DNA of 64,000 nt from Entamoeba invadens IP1 (lineage: Eukaryota; Evosea; Mastigamoebida; Endamoebidae): positions 21,989 through 85,988 of the forward strand of contig NW_004440445.1 in the NCBI RefSeq assembly GCF_000330505.1. The letters run 5' to 3'. Below the pieces are notes generated by a model, which was not told the origin of the DNA, did not search any database, and saw nothing but the letters and a program-made list of their open reading frames with translations. The translations under genes were made by a program, and so were the position numbers. This document shows positions 1-10,500 of the stretch, in pieces (the stretch's first letter is position 1; each line of letters starts with the position of its first letter).

Positions 1-1
1 T

Positions 2-181
2 ACGGCTTTTAGAACTCAACAAATTTCACAATTTGAAATTTCAAAAATTTGTGGAAATAATAACTTTGAGGATCTTGCCTCTAAAACAGCAAATTCAAAA
101 ATTTCAAGAAAATTTGGACGTATGATATCGGGCGTTCAAAAATTTGTCAATTTCAGTGTCAATCCCCATTTATTTATTTAA
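2..181 (+). CDS. 3' end of an unidentified protein (partial)
   Basis: Reading frame 2 is open from the first base to a TAA at 179-181, giving 59 residues with no start inside the window. The residues are a normal protein mix (FEDLASKTANSK, KFGRMISGVQKFVNF) rather than AT-rich noise, so I read this as the C-terminus of a gene beginning upstream. About 190 bases of AT-rich DNA separate it from the convergent EF1A-like gene. I do not recognise the family. Confidence 0.6.
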   Translation, partial: TAFRTQQISQFEISKICGNNNFEDLASKTANSKISRKFGRMISGVQKFVNFSVNPHLFI

Positions 182-372
182 GCTAAGACTAATTTAATTT
201 TATAGTTTTTTTTACTATTTTATTTAAATTTTTACAAAACATTATTTTTTGAATAATTTAGTTATTCTTGAACATCATTTCCCAAAAACGCATTTTGTTA
301 ATTATTTAATTGTTACTTTTATAATGAAAAAAATGGTTAACACATTTTTTACAAAAAAAACACAAAAAATTT

Positions 373-1809
373 TTACCAATAATAACTTTCTTTTTTTCTT
401 CCAGCAAAAAAACTGTGGTTTGCACAGTATTTCATAGTTGTTTCTTTTGATGTGATAGACCACGGTATCACTTCTTTTACACCACCATAAGCTGCTATTT
501 TCCCATTATCTCTCAGAACAAAAGTCCCCAATTTAGGAAAATCATTGAAAGTCTCAACACAAACTGGTTTGATCGACATTATAGTGACTATCGCTATATC
601 TCTTTTCATTAATTCCACACGACTTAACTTTTTTTCTGGTGCATTTCTTCCTAGTATTCGTACTATATCAAGTACTATACAAGGCACCTGTGCAAAATGG
701 ATGTTCATAGTTGGAGCCCACCCCTTCTTTACTATTCTGTCGTCTACTATTTTGATTTGTGCGACAAACTGTTCACATCGAACAGCAGGAAAGTTGACAT
801 CAGAAAGAACTTCTCCTATTTTGTAGTCTCTGCACGTTGTATTTGCAACATTCACACCAACAAACTCTCTTGCTTTTCCTTCTGAAATAGGATTACCCAT
901 CATTTCAACGCTTTTTGTTTTAGTTGATAGTCCACTTGGAGACACTGTAAAAAGTTGGTTTGCATGTACAATTCCACTCTCGACAATTCCAACTAACACA
1001 GTTCCAACTCCACTAATTTTGTAGATATCTTCCACTGTCATTCTGAATGGCTGTGTGTCAAGTCGACTTCTTTCTGAGACTTTGAGTGTGTTAAGTAGGT
1101 CGGTGACGGTTCCAGTCTTATTTATAGCCCATGTCATGTTTTCTGAAGAAACAGTCAAGTTATCTCCTCTAAGTCCATCAATTGGAATAAATCTGACATT
1201 TTCACTTTTAATTCTAACGAGTTTTAAAAGGTCCAAAATTTTGTATTTCGTTTCTTCAAAACGAATTTCGGAGTATTTCACTTCACCCATTTTGGTGATA
1301 ATAACTGCTACTAAATCAACTAAAAAGGCTTTTAATAGTATCAACTTTTCAATAATTGCTTCTTTTTGGTCGTCAAATTTTTGTGAGGCAGAAACGACAA
1401 GAAATGCTACGTCTCCTTTGTGAATACCACGAATTGTGTTTTTGGTGTACTTTATATTGCCTGGAGTGTCTATAAATGAAATATTCATTTTTTCAAATTC
1501 TTCCATAGTCGTGCGTCGTAATTGGTCGTAACTTAGTTTTTCCTTTAATAATATACTGTCTTTGGCAATGATTCCTTTTGTTAATTGGATGTTTGTTAAC
1601 GCTTCCCATTTTTCTCCTTTGGTCTTTTCAAAGACCCAAGCATATTCACAATTCGGTCTTTGTATTTCAATACATTCTCTTTTGTATCGGTCTATCGTTC
1701 GTTGATCAATAATTTGAAGGCCAGCAAAAAGATGCCCAAGAAATGTACTCTTCCCAGTCTGAAAAGGACCAACAACTACAATATTGAGGTGTTCATTCAA
1801 AGTGGACAT
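373..1809 (-). CDS. Divergent EF1A-like translational GTPase
   Basis: A 478-residue protein of the EF1A/eRF3/Hbs1 GTPase family. EF1A delivers aminoacyl-tRNA to the ribosome; whether this one does is doubtful. Seen: a P-loop at residues 14-21 (GPFQTGKS), a G3 motif at 114-118 (DTPGN), the segment ADVAFLVV-like KGDVAFLVVSAS, a G5-region block ending GDNLTVSSENMTW, then two beta-barrel domains ending near FVLRDNGKIAAYGGVKEV. Canonical EF1A has DAPGH and NKMD; here the catalytic His is Asn (residue 118) and the guanine-specificity motif is TKMG (172-175), losing Asn and Asp. There is no N-terminal extension as in eRF3 or Hbs1. The ORF is intact and close to EF1A length plus a 20-residue unique tail. 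Best read as a diverged EF1A paralogue, possibly non-catalytic. Confidence 0.85.
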   Translation of the reverse strand: MSTLNEHLNIVVVGPFQTGKSTFLGHLFAGLQIIDQRTIDRYKRECIEIQRPNCEYAWVFEKTKGEKWEALTNIQLTKGIIAKDSILLKEKLSYDQLRRTTMEEFEKMNISFIDTPGNIKYTKNTIRGIHKGDVAFLVVSASQKFDDQKEAIIEKLILLKAFLVDLVAVIITKMGEVKYSEIRFEETKYKILDLLKLVRIKSENVRFIPIDGLRGDNLTVSSENMTWAINKTGTVTDLLNTLKVSERSRLDTQPFRMTVEDIYKISGVGTVLVGIVESGIVHANQLFTVSPSGLSTKTKSVEMMGNPISEGKAREFVGVNVANTTCRDYKIGEVLSDVNFPAVRCEQFVAQIKIVDDRIVKKGWAPTMNIHFAQVPCIVLDIVRILGRNAPEKKLSRVELMKRDIAIVTIMSIKPVCVETFNDFPKLGTFVLRDNGKIAAYGGVKEVIPWSITSKETTMKYCANHSFFAGRKKESYYW

Positions 1810-2916
1810 TTTGTTTGATTATTAATTTAAAACGAATTAAAATTGAATAAATTTTAAATTAAAAAACGTGTTTTTCATTAAATGTTTGAGTTTTAACTTT
1901 GAAATTGTATATTTAAATATTATTAAATATTTTATAACAATTGTTATTACTTAGAGCTGCTATAATTTGTATTTTAATAAATATTTATTTGTGTTTTTTG
2001 TTTTTTAGAAAAAAAAATAACTATCTTAAAAAGCAAATCTCTGATTATTTTTACTATACATTACTATATTATAGAATTTGTCTTGTGAAAATTTAAACTA
2101 TTTTTAGAAATTGGGTTTTGATAAACTATTACAAGTTATAAAATATAGTTTAAATCATTAAATCATATATATAGTTTGTATAATAGTATTTTTGTTTTTT
2201 GAATAAACACAAATTTGAAACACTGTAATAATACACTGAAAGTACGTAAAAATCCGGGCCATTTTTGTTCTTTGATAGTTCATTTTAAATCAAACTCGAA
2301 TCATTTTTTATTTTTGAATAAAAACACTTAAAAGAAAGAAAAAGAAACTATAATAACCCGATATTTTTTATTTTTCCCATGTTCTGAAAGTGAAAAATAC
2401 AATAATTTAAATAAAAGAAAAGAAAAGAATATGGGTGCGAGTTTTTCTCCAGGTGTGGGTTTCTTGCCTTATTTTACAAAACATCGTAATTCAAAAGTTA
2501 AATGTATTAGAGTATTTTTATTAATAGTTATTATAAGTTGTTAAGTCAAATGTCAATTAATTGTTTTTATTTCAATGTTGGTAGCGAGTGTTTGGTTTTT
2601 AACAATAACCATGATATTGTTTTAAATATTATTATTAAACATTTTCATTACCAAAAAGTTTTTTTAAGAAGAATAATAATAATAAGTAAAAAACAAATTG
2701 TCCAAATCATTTTTTTTCAAATTATTTAAAAAGCCCTTTCTAACCCAAATCGGCCATTAGTCAGTTTTATTTTACTTAAAATAATTAACAAATTAAAACT
2801 TAATTTCCTAAGATTGATCAAAAATAATCTTTTGGATGAAATTTTATAAGAAATGTTTTTATTATTACAATTTAATAATAATAAAACATAACATAATTCA
2901 GTTCATTCACATTAAG
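1810..2916. other. AT-rich spacer, no gene seen
   Basis: About 1.1 kb of A/T-rich DNA between the start of the EF1A-like gene and the PIF-like transposon. Only short chance ORFs are present and no RNA gene is recognisable. The first 50 bases must include the promoter of the minus-strand EF1A-like gene. Confidence 0.6.
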
Positions 2917-3025
2917 TTGAGAAGTAACTTAAATACCTTATAGTTAGTTAACTATATACCCCTTTAATTAACCCACCATAAAATAGCTAACTGAACCATA
3001 GATGACTAACTTAACTATATTTTAG
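2917..3025 (+). repeat. Left terminal inverted repeat of PIF-like element
   Basis: 109 bp, inverted copy of 5412-5520 with about four mismatches. It marks the left boundary of the element. Confidence 0.9.
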
Positions 3026-3442
3026 TTAACCCAATTATAATAAATATATAGATTTATTATGGTTTTCTATTTAAATAATTGTTAAATATAAAATTTAATA
3101 ATACATTTTTATTGATAAAAAACCTTTTAATATAGCAATTCAATTTGAAAAACAAATCGACAAAAATATAAATAATGTAATAATCATCAATTTTAACAAG
3201 AATAAAAAACAAAAAAAAACAAAAAACAAATAAACATTTATGTAAATCACACCTCACAAATTAATGAAAATGGTCAACAACACAAATCAATCTCTTCTTT
3301 AAGTTTTCATTTAAGACCATTACTACCCCGCCAAACTGTAAATGTTACACATCGTGCACCAAGTATACAACAAACTCCAAACAATCGCAACACACAACTT
3401 ACTACAACCAATCAACACACAAACAATACAAACAGTGTTCAA

Positions 3443-5184
3443 ATGGTGACACAACCACTTTTAACAACAAGTAATCAAAACGTTAATCAAAATACAACAC
3501 TTTCAAATTTAAGTAATATTCAGAATTATCCACAAATATCACAAATTACAAATAATCAACAAACAAGTACTTTGGAAAACCAGACAACAACACAAAATTT
3601 ATTTTACAATCAAATGAATCGAATATTGATCAAGAACCAACACAACAAATTACTAATAATGACAACAGTTTAATACATACATCTTCAACACAACGCCGAA
3701 GGTCTGTTTCAAATATCCAAAGTGTATCTACCAGAAGAAGAGAACCTCAAAGAACAAGACCACTTACACTTACACAGAGAAAAACACAAAACGCTACTAT
3801 CAATCAAGCTCGTCATGAACCAATGTAGATGGCAACTTTGGTTATACCACGTAGTCAAGAATCGACTGATGATTTTTTATCTCGTATTTCTGACACTACC
3901 ATCGATCGGTCTTTTATTACTGTGCCAATTCTTGCTATTATTACACCTGAGAAACCATCATTATGCTCAATTAATATTCATATCAATTTAGACTGCAAAA
4001 ATTTTACAGGTTTTTCAATTGCTGAATTTGAAGAAATTTACGAATTAATCTCTTGTGACATTGCTATTTTTGTTGTTAATTGTGATGTTATACCAAGCTC
4101 GTATAATGTTATCGGTAATTTTTTTTTGAAGTTCCAAAAATACATATTTTTGTTTTTATTATAAACAATACCACCTTAACTCAAAAGACATGTTACTTCT
4201 TCTTTTCACAAAAATGAAAAGTAACTTTGGTTCTTTGGAACTTTTCAATTGTCTAAAAATAGATTTAATTTCACACAGTCATCATTCACTTGATTCTATT
4301 GAAGAAAAAAGTAGAAGAAAAGCAAACATTTCCAGTTGGCCTGCTTGTGCACTTTTATTATTTGCCAAAACTTCTTACAAAATTTTTATTGATTCAATAA
4401 AAAATTGTGCTGGTACAACTATCAACTTCGCGTTTAAGAAATAATATGGTTATACTACTTACATCCCCGAATTACATAATATTTATTATGCAGTTGATGG
4501 AAGAGATCAGCCTGTAAATCATCCTCAGAATGAAATAAGTTTGAGAACTCATTCGGTCGACAAAAGATTTTTTTCTACAAGAGTAATAACTCTGGTTTGA
4601 AAACGGAGTTAGTTGTTAACTATTTTGGAATGGCGGTCGGTGTGATTACACGGATATAATGCGCGATGAATGACGCAAGTATATTCGAATTTTAGTTTAT
4701 GGAAACATGTGTTAAAGCTGGGCAATTACTTTTGGCAGATGGAGGATATTCTTCGTGGGACTGTTGAGTCATTCCACAAAGAGAAAATCCCAACATACAA
4801 TACACAACAGAACAAAAAAAGTATTTGGATGAATATAACAATGTTCACTCTTCTTGTAGAATAATAGTTGAAAATGTATTTGGAAGACTGGTGAGCACTT
4901 TTAAGATGATAAAGTGCCAATGGACAATGAATCTTTCTTATTATGAATATTACACTATCTTTGCTCATGTCATTCTTAATTATAAAATATCCAAACATCC
5001 ACTTCGCAACATTCATTTTTACTTGTTTCATAGAGCACTTGTTACTTCACCAGAAAATATGGAGCTTTTCACAATTCCTCTTCCTCCCACAATTAGAGCC
5101 AGAATACACGACTTTCTTGAAGGCAATGACGTTGCCGCAATAGCAGATGGCGATGAAGAGTTTGAAAAAAGACATCCCAATTAA
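3443..5184 (+). pseudogene. PIF/Harbinger-like transposase, broken
   Basis: Fragments of one transposase lie in order in shifting plus-strand frames. An N/Q-rich leader (from 3443) is followed by FSIAEFEEIYELI (about 4014) and DMLLLLFTKMK (about 4188), which fit the helix-turn-helix part of the family. VDGRDQPVNHP (about 4490) carries the first catalytic Asp. LLLADGGYSSWDC (about 4727) carries the second Asp and is followed by a stop. IVENVFGRL (about 4866) carries the Glu. The last 119 codons, 4825-5184, are open. In PIF/Harbinger transposases these blocks form the DDE nuclease that excises and inserts the element. Stops and frameshifts between every block make it a pseudogene. Confidence 0.8.
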
Positions 5185-5411
5185 ATACATTTTTATTTGG
5201 TTAGACCACAGGAAAACAAAAACTTAATAATAGAAATTGTTGTGAATAAATAATACAATTAAAAATGCTATATTAATTATTTATTCAAATTAAAATTCAA
5301 TTATAGTTTTTTTTAATTTGATTTTTTAATAAGTTTTGTAGTTATATATAAAGTTATTTTTATTAATATAATGAACCTTTGATTATAGTAATAAAAAATA
5401 ATTATATAATT

Positions 5412-5520
5412 CTAAAATATAGTTACGTTAGTCATCGATAGTTCAGTTAGCTATTTTATGGTGGGTTAATTAAAGGGGTATATAGTTAACTAACTATAAG
5501 GTATTTAAGTAACTTCTCAA
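5412..5520 (-). repeat. Right terminal inverted repeat of PIF-like element
   Basis: 109 bp, reverse complement of 2917-3025 with about four mismatches. Confidence 0.9.
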
Positions 5521-5932
5521 GTGTGACTAAAAAAATACAATTCAAATTTGAGTTGATAAAAAAATAAACAAAAAATCACTAAAATTCGTTTTGTGAATAA
5601 AAGCAAAAAAGGGTTTAGATAAAAAAACTCATTATTATTACGTTTTTGTTTTGAATGTGTTAAATTTAAAAAAAATGTTTTGTCTGTTATTAAAATAAAT
5701 AATATGTTATAGTTGTTTTTTAATTATGGTATCTTAAATTATATATTATTGTTAATTGATATTATTTGTTTTATTGACTTTGTATAAATTATGTTTACTA
5801 TAGTTTGAATTAACACAAATATTGTTTTTTAAGCAATTTACTTGTGACCAAAAAACAAAAATTGGTAAAAACACAATTAAAAACCTTTTTGTATTTTGTT
5901 TAGACTTTAACAACACATTTTTGAAAAAAAAA

Positions 5933-6032
5933 NNNNNNNNNNNNNNNNNNNNNNNNNNNNNNNNNNNNNNNNNNNNNNNNNNNNNNNNNNNNNNNNNNNN
6001 NNNNNNNNNNNNNNNNNNNNNNNNNNNNNNNN
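5933..6032. other. Assembly gap of exactly 100 N
   Basis: 100 unresolved bases, a conventional placeholder for a gap of unknown size. The gap abuts a simple repeat on the right, the likely reason the assembly failed here. Confidence 0.98.
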
Positions 6033-6381
6033 AAAATAAAAAAATAAAAAAATAAAAAAATAAAAAAATAAAAAAATAAAAAAATAAAAAAATAAAAAAA
6101 TAAAAAAATAAAAAAATAAAAAAATAAAAAAATAAAAAAATAAAAAAATAAAAAAATAAAAAAATAAAAAAATAAAAAAATAAAAAAATAAAAAAATAAA
6201 AAAATAAAAAAATAAAAAAATAAAAAAATAAAAAAATAAAAAAATAAAAAAATAAAAAAATAAAAAAATAAAAAAATAAAAAAATAAAAAAATAAAAAAA
6301 TAAAAAAATAAAAAAATAAAAAAATAAAAAAATAAAAAAATAAAAAAATAAAAAAATAAAAAAATAAAAAAATAAAAAAAT
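6033..6381. repeat. (A7T)n octamer microsatellite
   Basis: About 43 near-perfect copies of an octamer, seven A then one T, running out of the N gap. It is followed by about four copies of a TTTAAAATA-type nonamer to about 6413. On the minus strand it reads as long Phe/Tyr/Ile/Leu ORFs, which are artefacts. The true array length is unknown because it extends into the gap. Confidence 0.95.
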
Positions 6382-7097
6382 ATTTAAAATATTTAAAATA
6401 TTTAAAATATTTATCAATGTTATTCCAAACCCAATTTTTGCTCAATTATCAATAATTATTTTTTAAAACAAATAATTATATTTTTCAATTAAATTGTCAA
6501 TATTTGTTTTTAATCAAAATTTGAAAACCATAATTGTGAGACCCATGCTTCTTGCTTTTTAATTTTGTTTTGTTCAAAATAATTTGAATGATATACAATA
6601 AAATATGGTTATAAATTAGAGTGTCTGAAGATTTGAATTTTCCCAAAAATATCAATTATTATGTAATCATTGAAAAGTCTATAATAAGGGATTGTTGGTT
6701 AAGACATTTAACTTATTTACTTATCATGTTTCTTTCGACATTCTGCAAAAATCTCCTGATTTTTTTTAACATTTAAATTGTAAAAAAAAAATAAAAAATA
6801 AACATTTTTAAAATTATAATAACAAATTAATAACAAATTAACAATTATTAATAATATTTTTAACTGTAAAATCATAAAAAATTGTTTTCAAAAAAAATAT
6901 TAATATTCAATTTTTTGTTTGAATATTTCAGTTGTCAAATGATAAAAATTAAGTTTATTATTATTCGAGTTTTTTAAGGCTAAATTTAAACTTTGAAATA
7001 TTCTAACCATGGGTATTGAAAATAAAATTAGTGTAGTTTTTAAAATACAATAACAAAAAAAATATATTTTAAAACCAATAATACATAAATACTTTGA

Positions 7098-7501
7098 ATG
7101 AGCGCATTGGTTCTTTTCTTTGCAATATCAACAGCTGATTTATTATGCCAACCCACTTCGAGTCAATGTTCGACAGGTTTTAAAGTATTGTGTTTGTTTA
7201 TATTATGTTAAACAATATTTTTAACGTTATGTGTATTTTTATTATATATAAATTATATATGACAGTTTTATGATATAAAATCAATTATTATACAAACGTA
7301 ACAATACAAATTATATATAACCGTTATTTGATACATTATTAATATAATATTATAATTATAAACTTAATTTTTTTAAAAGAACAGTAAATAGACTAAACCT
7401 TTTAATATATAATATATTAAAATTGATATTAAAACAAATTTTATGATTGTAATAAAAATATTTAATTTTTATTAAAAAACTAAATAATAAATAACAAATA
7501 G
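7098..7501 (+). other. Signal-peptide exon and 5' intron of the receptor kinase
   Basis: ATG at 7098 starts MSALVLFFAISTADLLC, a good signal peptide, followed by polar Ser/Gln/Cys sequence. A perfect Entamoeba donor GTTTGT lies at 7192-7197 and an alternative GTTTTA at 7177. A TAG acceptor ends at 7501. Either donor joins in phase to the frame DGEGPIKQCDV, which leads into the long ORF. The first ATG of that ORF, at 7558, is therefore internal. The intron would be 310 or 325 bases, long for Entamoeba. Confidence 0.65.
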
Positions 7502-10500
7502 ATGGCGAAGGTCCAATCAAACAATGCGATGTCATATATATTTCTTATACTTTTAACATGAAGTATGCATGTTCATTGCAATTTGAAAGCCTTCCGTTTT
7601 TTGAAATAGATGGAAATTACGATTTAAGTGTTGATAAGAACATCATGTTTAATAACGGCATTTCGTTTTTAATTGATTCGAATACAACACTGAGAGGAGT
7701 GTCACAATTTTTTAGTGTTCCAATTTCACTTTCAGAAGGATCATCCGTAGAAATATATAACGATTTTGCAATGGAAGATATTACGTTTGGTGTGGGTACA
7801 ATAACAGTGACTGGGAATCTGAGAATATCAAATAACATGAAAATAGATAATGGAGGGGTTTTAAATGTCAATGGAAATGTAATACTTGAAAATAATGCAA
7901 TTTTTGAATGTGAAAATTGTATAATAAAATGCACAAATTTTTATATGAAAAAGAACACGACTTTCACATCAAACAAAAAGAGTGTGGTACAAGCAAAAAA
8001 GATAATTGCAGAAGAAAAATCTCAGATGACATTTTTGTCGACTTCACTGCAATTTGAAAAATTGGAAATTTACAAAAAGTCATATTTAAATTTCTACGAC
8101 GTCGAAAACTTGAACGGAAATATTCAATGTATTTTAATAGCTTCAGAGTCAAATTTGATATTTACAAATAAAAATTCGTTTAACGAGTTAAGTTTGACAG
8201 TTAAAGAAGGTAGTAATATCATTTTTGATGGTATTAGTACATTAAATTATTTGTATGTAAATGACTCCAATGTGACACTTTCATGTGAAAACAGTTTGAC
8301 TGTTAATAATTTCATGATAAGTGGCAATTCGTTGATATCAATTTATAACAATAACGCATTGAACACAAAAACAATACAAATCAAACAGAATTCTTCATTC
8401 AAAATCGACTCAATCGACACTAATATAGTGTTTGACACTTTCAATATAAATGATGATTCAAAAATGGTTATTTACAATTCACACAATTATGATCAATACA
8501 ATGAAACAGTCATGTTAAAAGGACAAATTCAGTTTTTTGGATCTTCTATTTTTGATGTTCAGAAATATTCGTCAGTGACTTTGCTTGGCAAACTAAAATT
8601 TTCTGGGTCGTCTTCGTATACAATGGCGGGGTGTCTGCAATCGAATAATAACCACTTGGAGAATGATAATACTATTATGTTTGTTGACAATTCAACACTT
8701 CTCCTATATGTAAACGCAACTATTAAAATGGTCAATTCTATTGTCTTCTTAGACTCCGTGAAAATATTTTTTAACAACAACGTTTACATTGAAACCAACA
8801 CGTTTTACTGTTACATTTCATCAAAAGTGTATTTTGAAAATGACTCCCACGTTGAGTTGTATAGCAGACTCTCCTTCTTTAACGTGTCATCAACGCATTA
8901 TTTAAACAACATCACCATGTTTATCGATTTTCCCAAATACATCCAGATGACTTCTCTTCATATTGTTTGTTATCATTTCGAGATGACTCCACTGTTGAAT
9001 ATAGTTCGAGTGTCTTTCTTCATGTCAATTCGTGTGTCGAATTTTTCAATAGCACCACTGCAATATTTCCAATTGGTTCACATTTTGAAATTCAGAATGG
9101 GATTTATTTCTTCGATTCGAACTCAGCTTCAAAACTCAATGTCAGCATTGAGAGCGGGGCTGTATTTTATTTATATGGTAAACAGTACATCCCAAGTAAT
9201 TGCATGGATTTTTATCATACCGATAATGATATACGCAGGTGTTGGGGGTTTTATATTGGGAAGTATGCTACAATGCATATATACAACGCCACTGTTTATA
9301 AAAATCCAATTTTCACGCTGTTGAATGGTAAAGTATCGTATATAAAATCATCTATTTTATCATCAAATTGTTTCGATTTATTTTCATCGCCAAAAGGTTA
9401 CAAAAAGGTAAAGTCCGCCACATCAAGTAATTTCATGTCTTTGGCTGACAACAAACTAAGAAGGTTTTGCCCAAATAGCGTCACTAAAAATTTCCAACAC
9501 CAAAATTCTGACACCAAAAATATTAAAAATATTAAACTTTTGGAAATTTCCGAACACACAAAAACCACTTCAAACAAATTTTCTAAAATAATTCCGAGAA
9601 TTCAAGAAAATGACACTTTTTTTCCTCGAAACAGTTTACGAAATTTGGAAAATAATAAAACCCTCGATGATGGAAATTATCCGACTGAAGTGTACTGCCA
9701 TTTGAATGGAAGTGTTTACACGGAGTTTTACATGACAACCGATTGAATTCATCATTCACACACCCCCATTGTCCATATAAAAACAACGAAACGTTTCCGT
9801 TGTTAGTCATATCTGAGGTGAAACACTTGTTTATAGGAAAGACTGAATATCCGGTGTATATTGACTTCAAACAAAAGTTCTCAGTCGATGTGACATGTGA
9901 CAATAATGAAGTGAATCAATTTAAAGGCAACTTTGGTGTTGTTGGAAGGGAAAAACTATTACAAGTTGAAATTCCGAAGTGTGGAGAATTTATAGAAAGA
10001 ACAGCAACAATCAAAAAAGACAGCGCCGAGTTCAGAGTTAACTGCAAAAACGCTTCTGTTGCATTTTCAAATGAGGTTAATGGGAAGGTTGGATTAGGAC
10101 AGAACAATTACATGTTTATCAATATATCAAACATTCCACTGATTCTCTACATAATAAACAGTGATTTGTACACACAATTTCTGACTTATAAGAGCGTACA
10201 AGGTACTTTATTAATGAGCGACAATTATTTAAGAACAACAAAAGGAACTTTGTATGACAGTGTGTATTATTATAATGTCTCATTTAAGGGTAAAAAGAAA
10301 AATGGAGGGAAAGATGTCCCACATATGTATTTTAGCAATAGCCAATATTTCACTTGTGAAGACAAAGCTTTAACTTGTGCAAATAAGACATATGCAGTAC
10401 AATGTAGTCAAGGGTTTATTATGAATCAAGCAGGCAATTGTATTCATATAGAAAACTGTAAAACTACAATAGGAGGTATTTGTATTGAACTTGGAGGGGC

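Larger units (their letters stand above)
2917..5520. mobile_element. PIF/Harbinger-like DNA transposon, degenerate
   Basis: A 2604-bp element bounded by inverted terminal repeats at 2917-3025 and 5412-5520. Both arms are 109 bp; I count about four mismatches. The arms start TTGAGAAG and contain TTAACTATATACCCC. Between them lies a broken PIF/Harbinger-type (DDE_Tnp_4) transposase on the plus strand. I could not see a clean target-site duplication: the flanks are AAG on the left and GTG on the right. Confidence 0.85.
5521..7097. other. AT-rich spacer containing the assembly gap
   Basis: No gene is visible. The stretch contains the 100-N gap, the (A7T)n array and otherwise A/T-rich sequence with chance ORFs. 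Its right end must hold the promoter of the receptor kinase. Confidence 0.6.

Noticed and set aside
2911..5526. 3-bp target duplication of the first PIF-like element
   Set aside because: The flanking triplets differ (AAG and GTG), so the outer boundary or duplication is uncertain.
5752..6445. Long minus-strand ORFs of FFYFFIFL repeats
   Set aside because: They are the translation of the (A7T)n microsatellite and run through the N gap.
8960..9003. GTTTGT...TAG at the first kinase frameshift read as an intron
   Set aside because: The supposed intron contains plausible coding sequence (SFRDDSTVEYSS) in the downstream frame, so a frameshift fits better.
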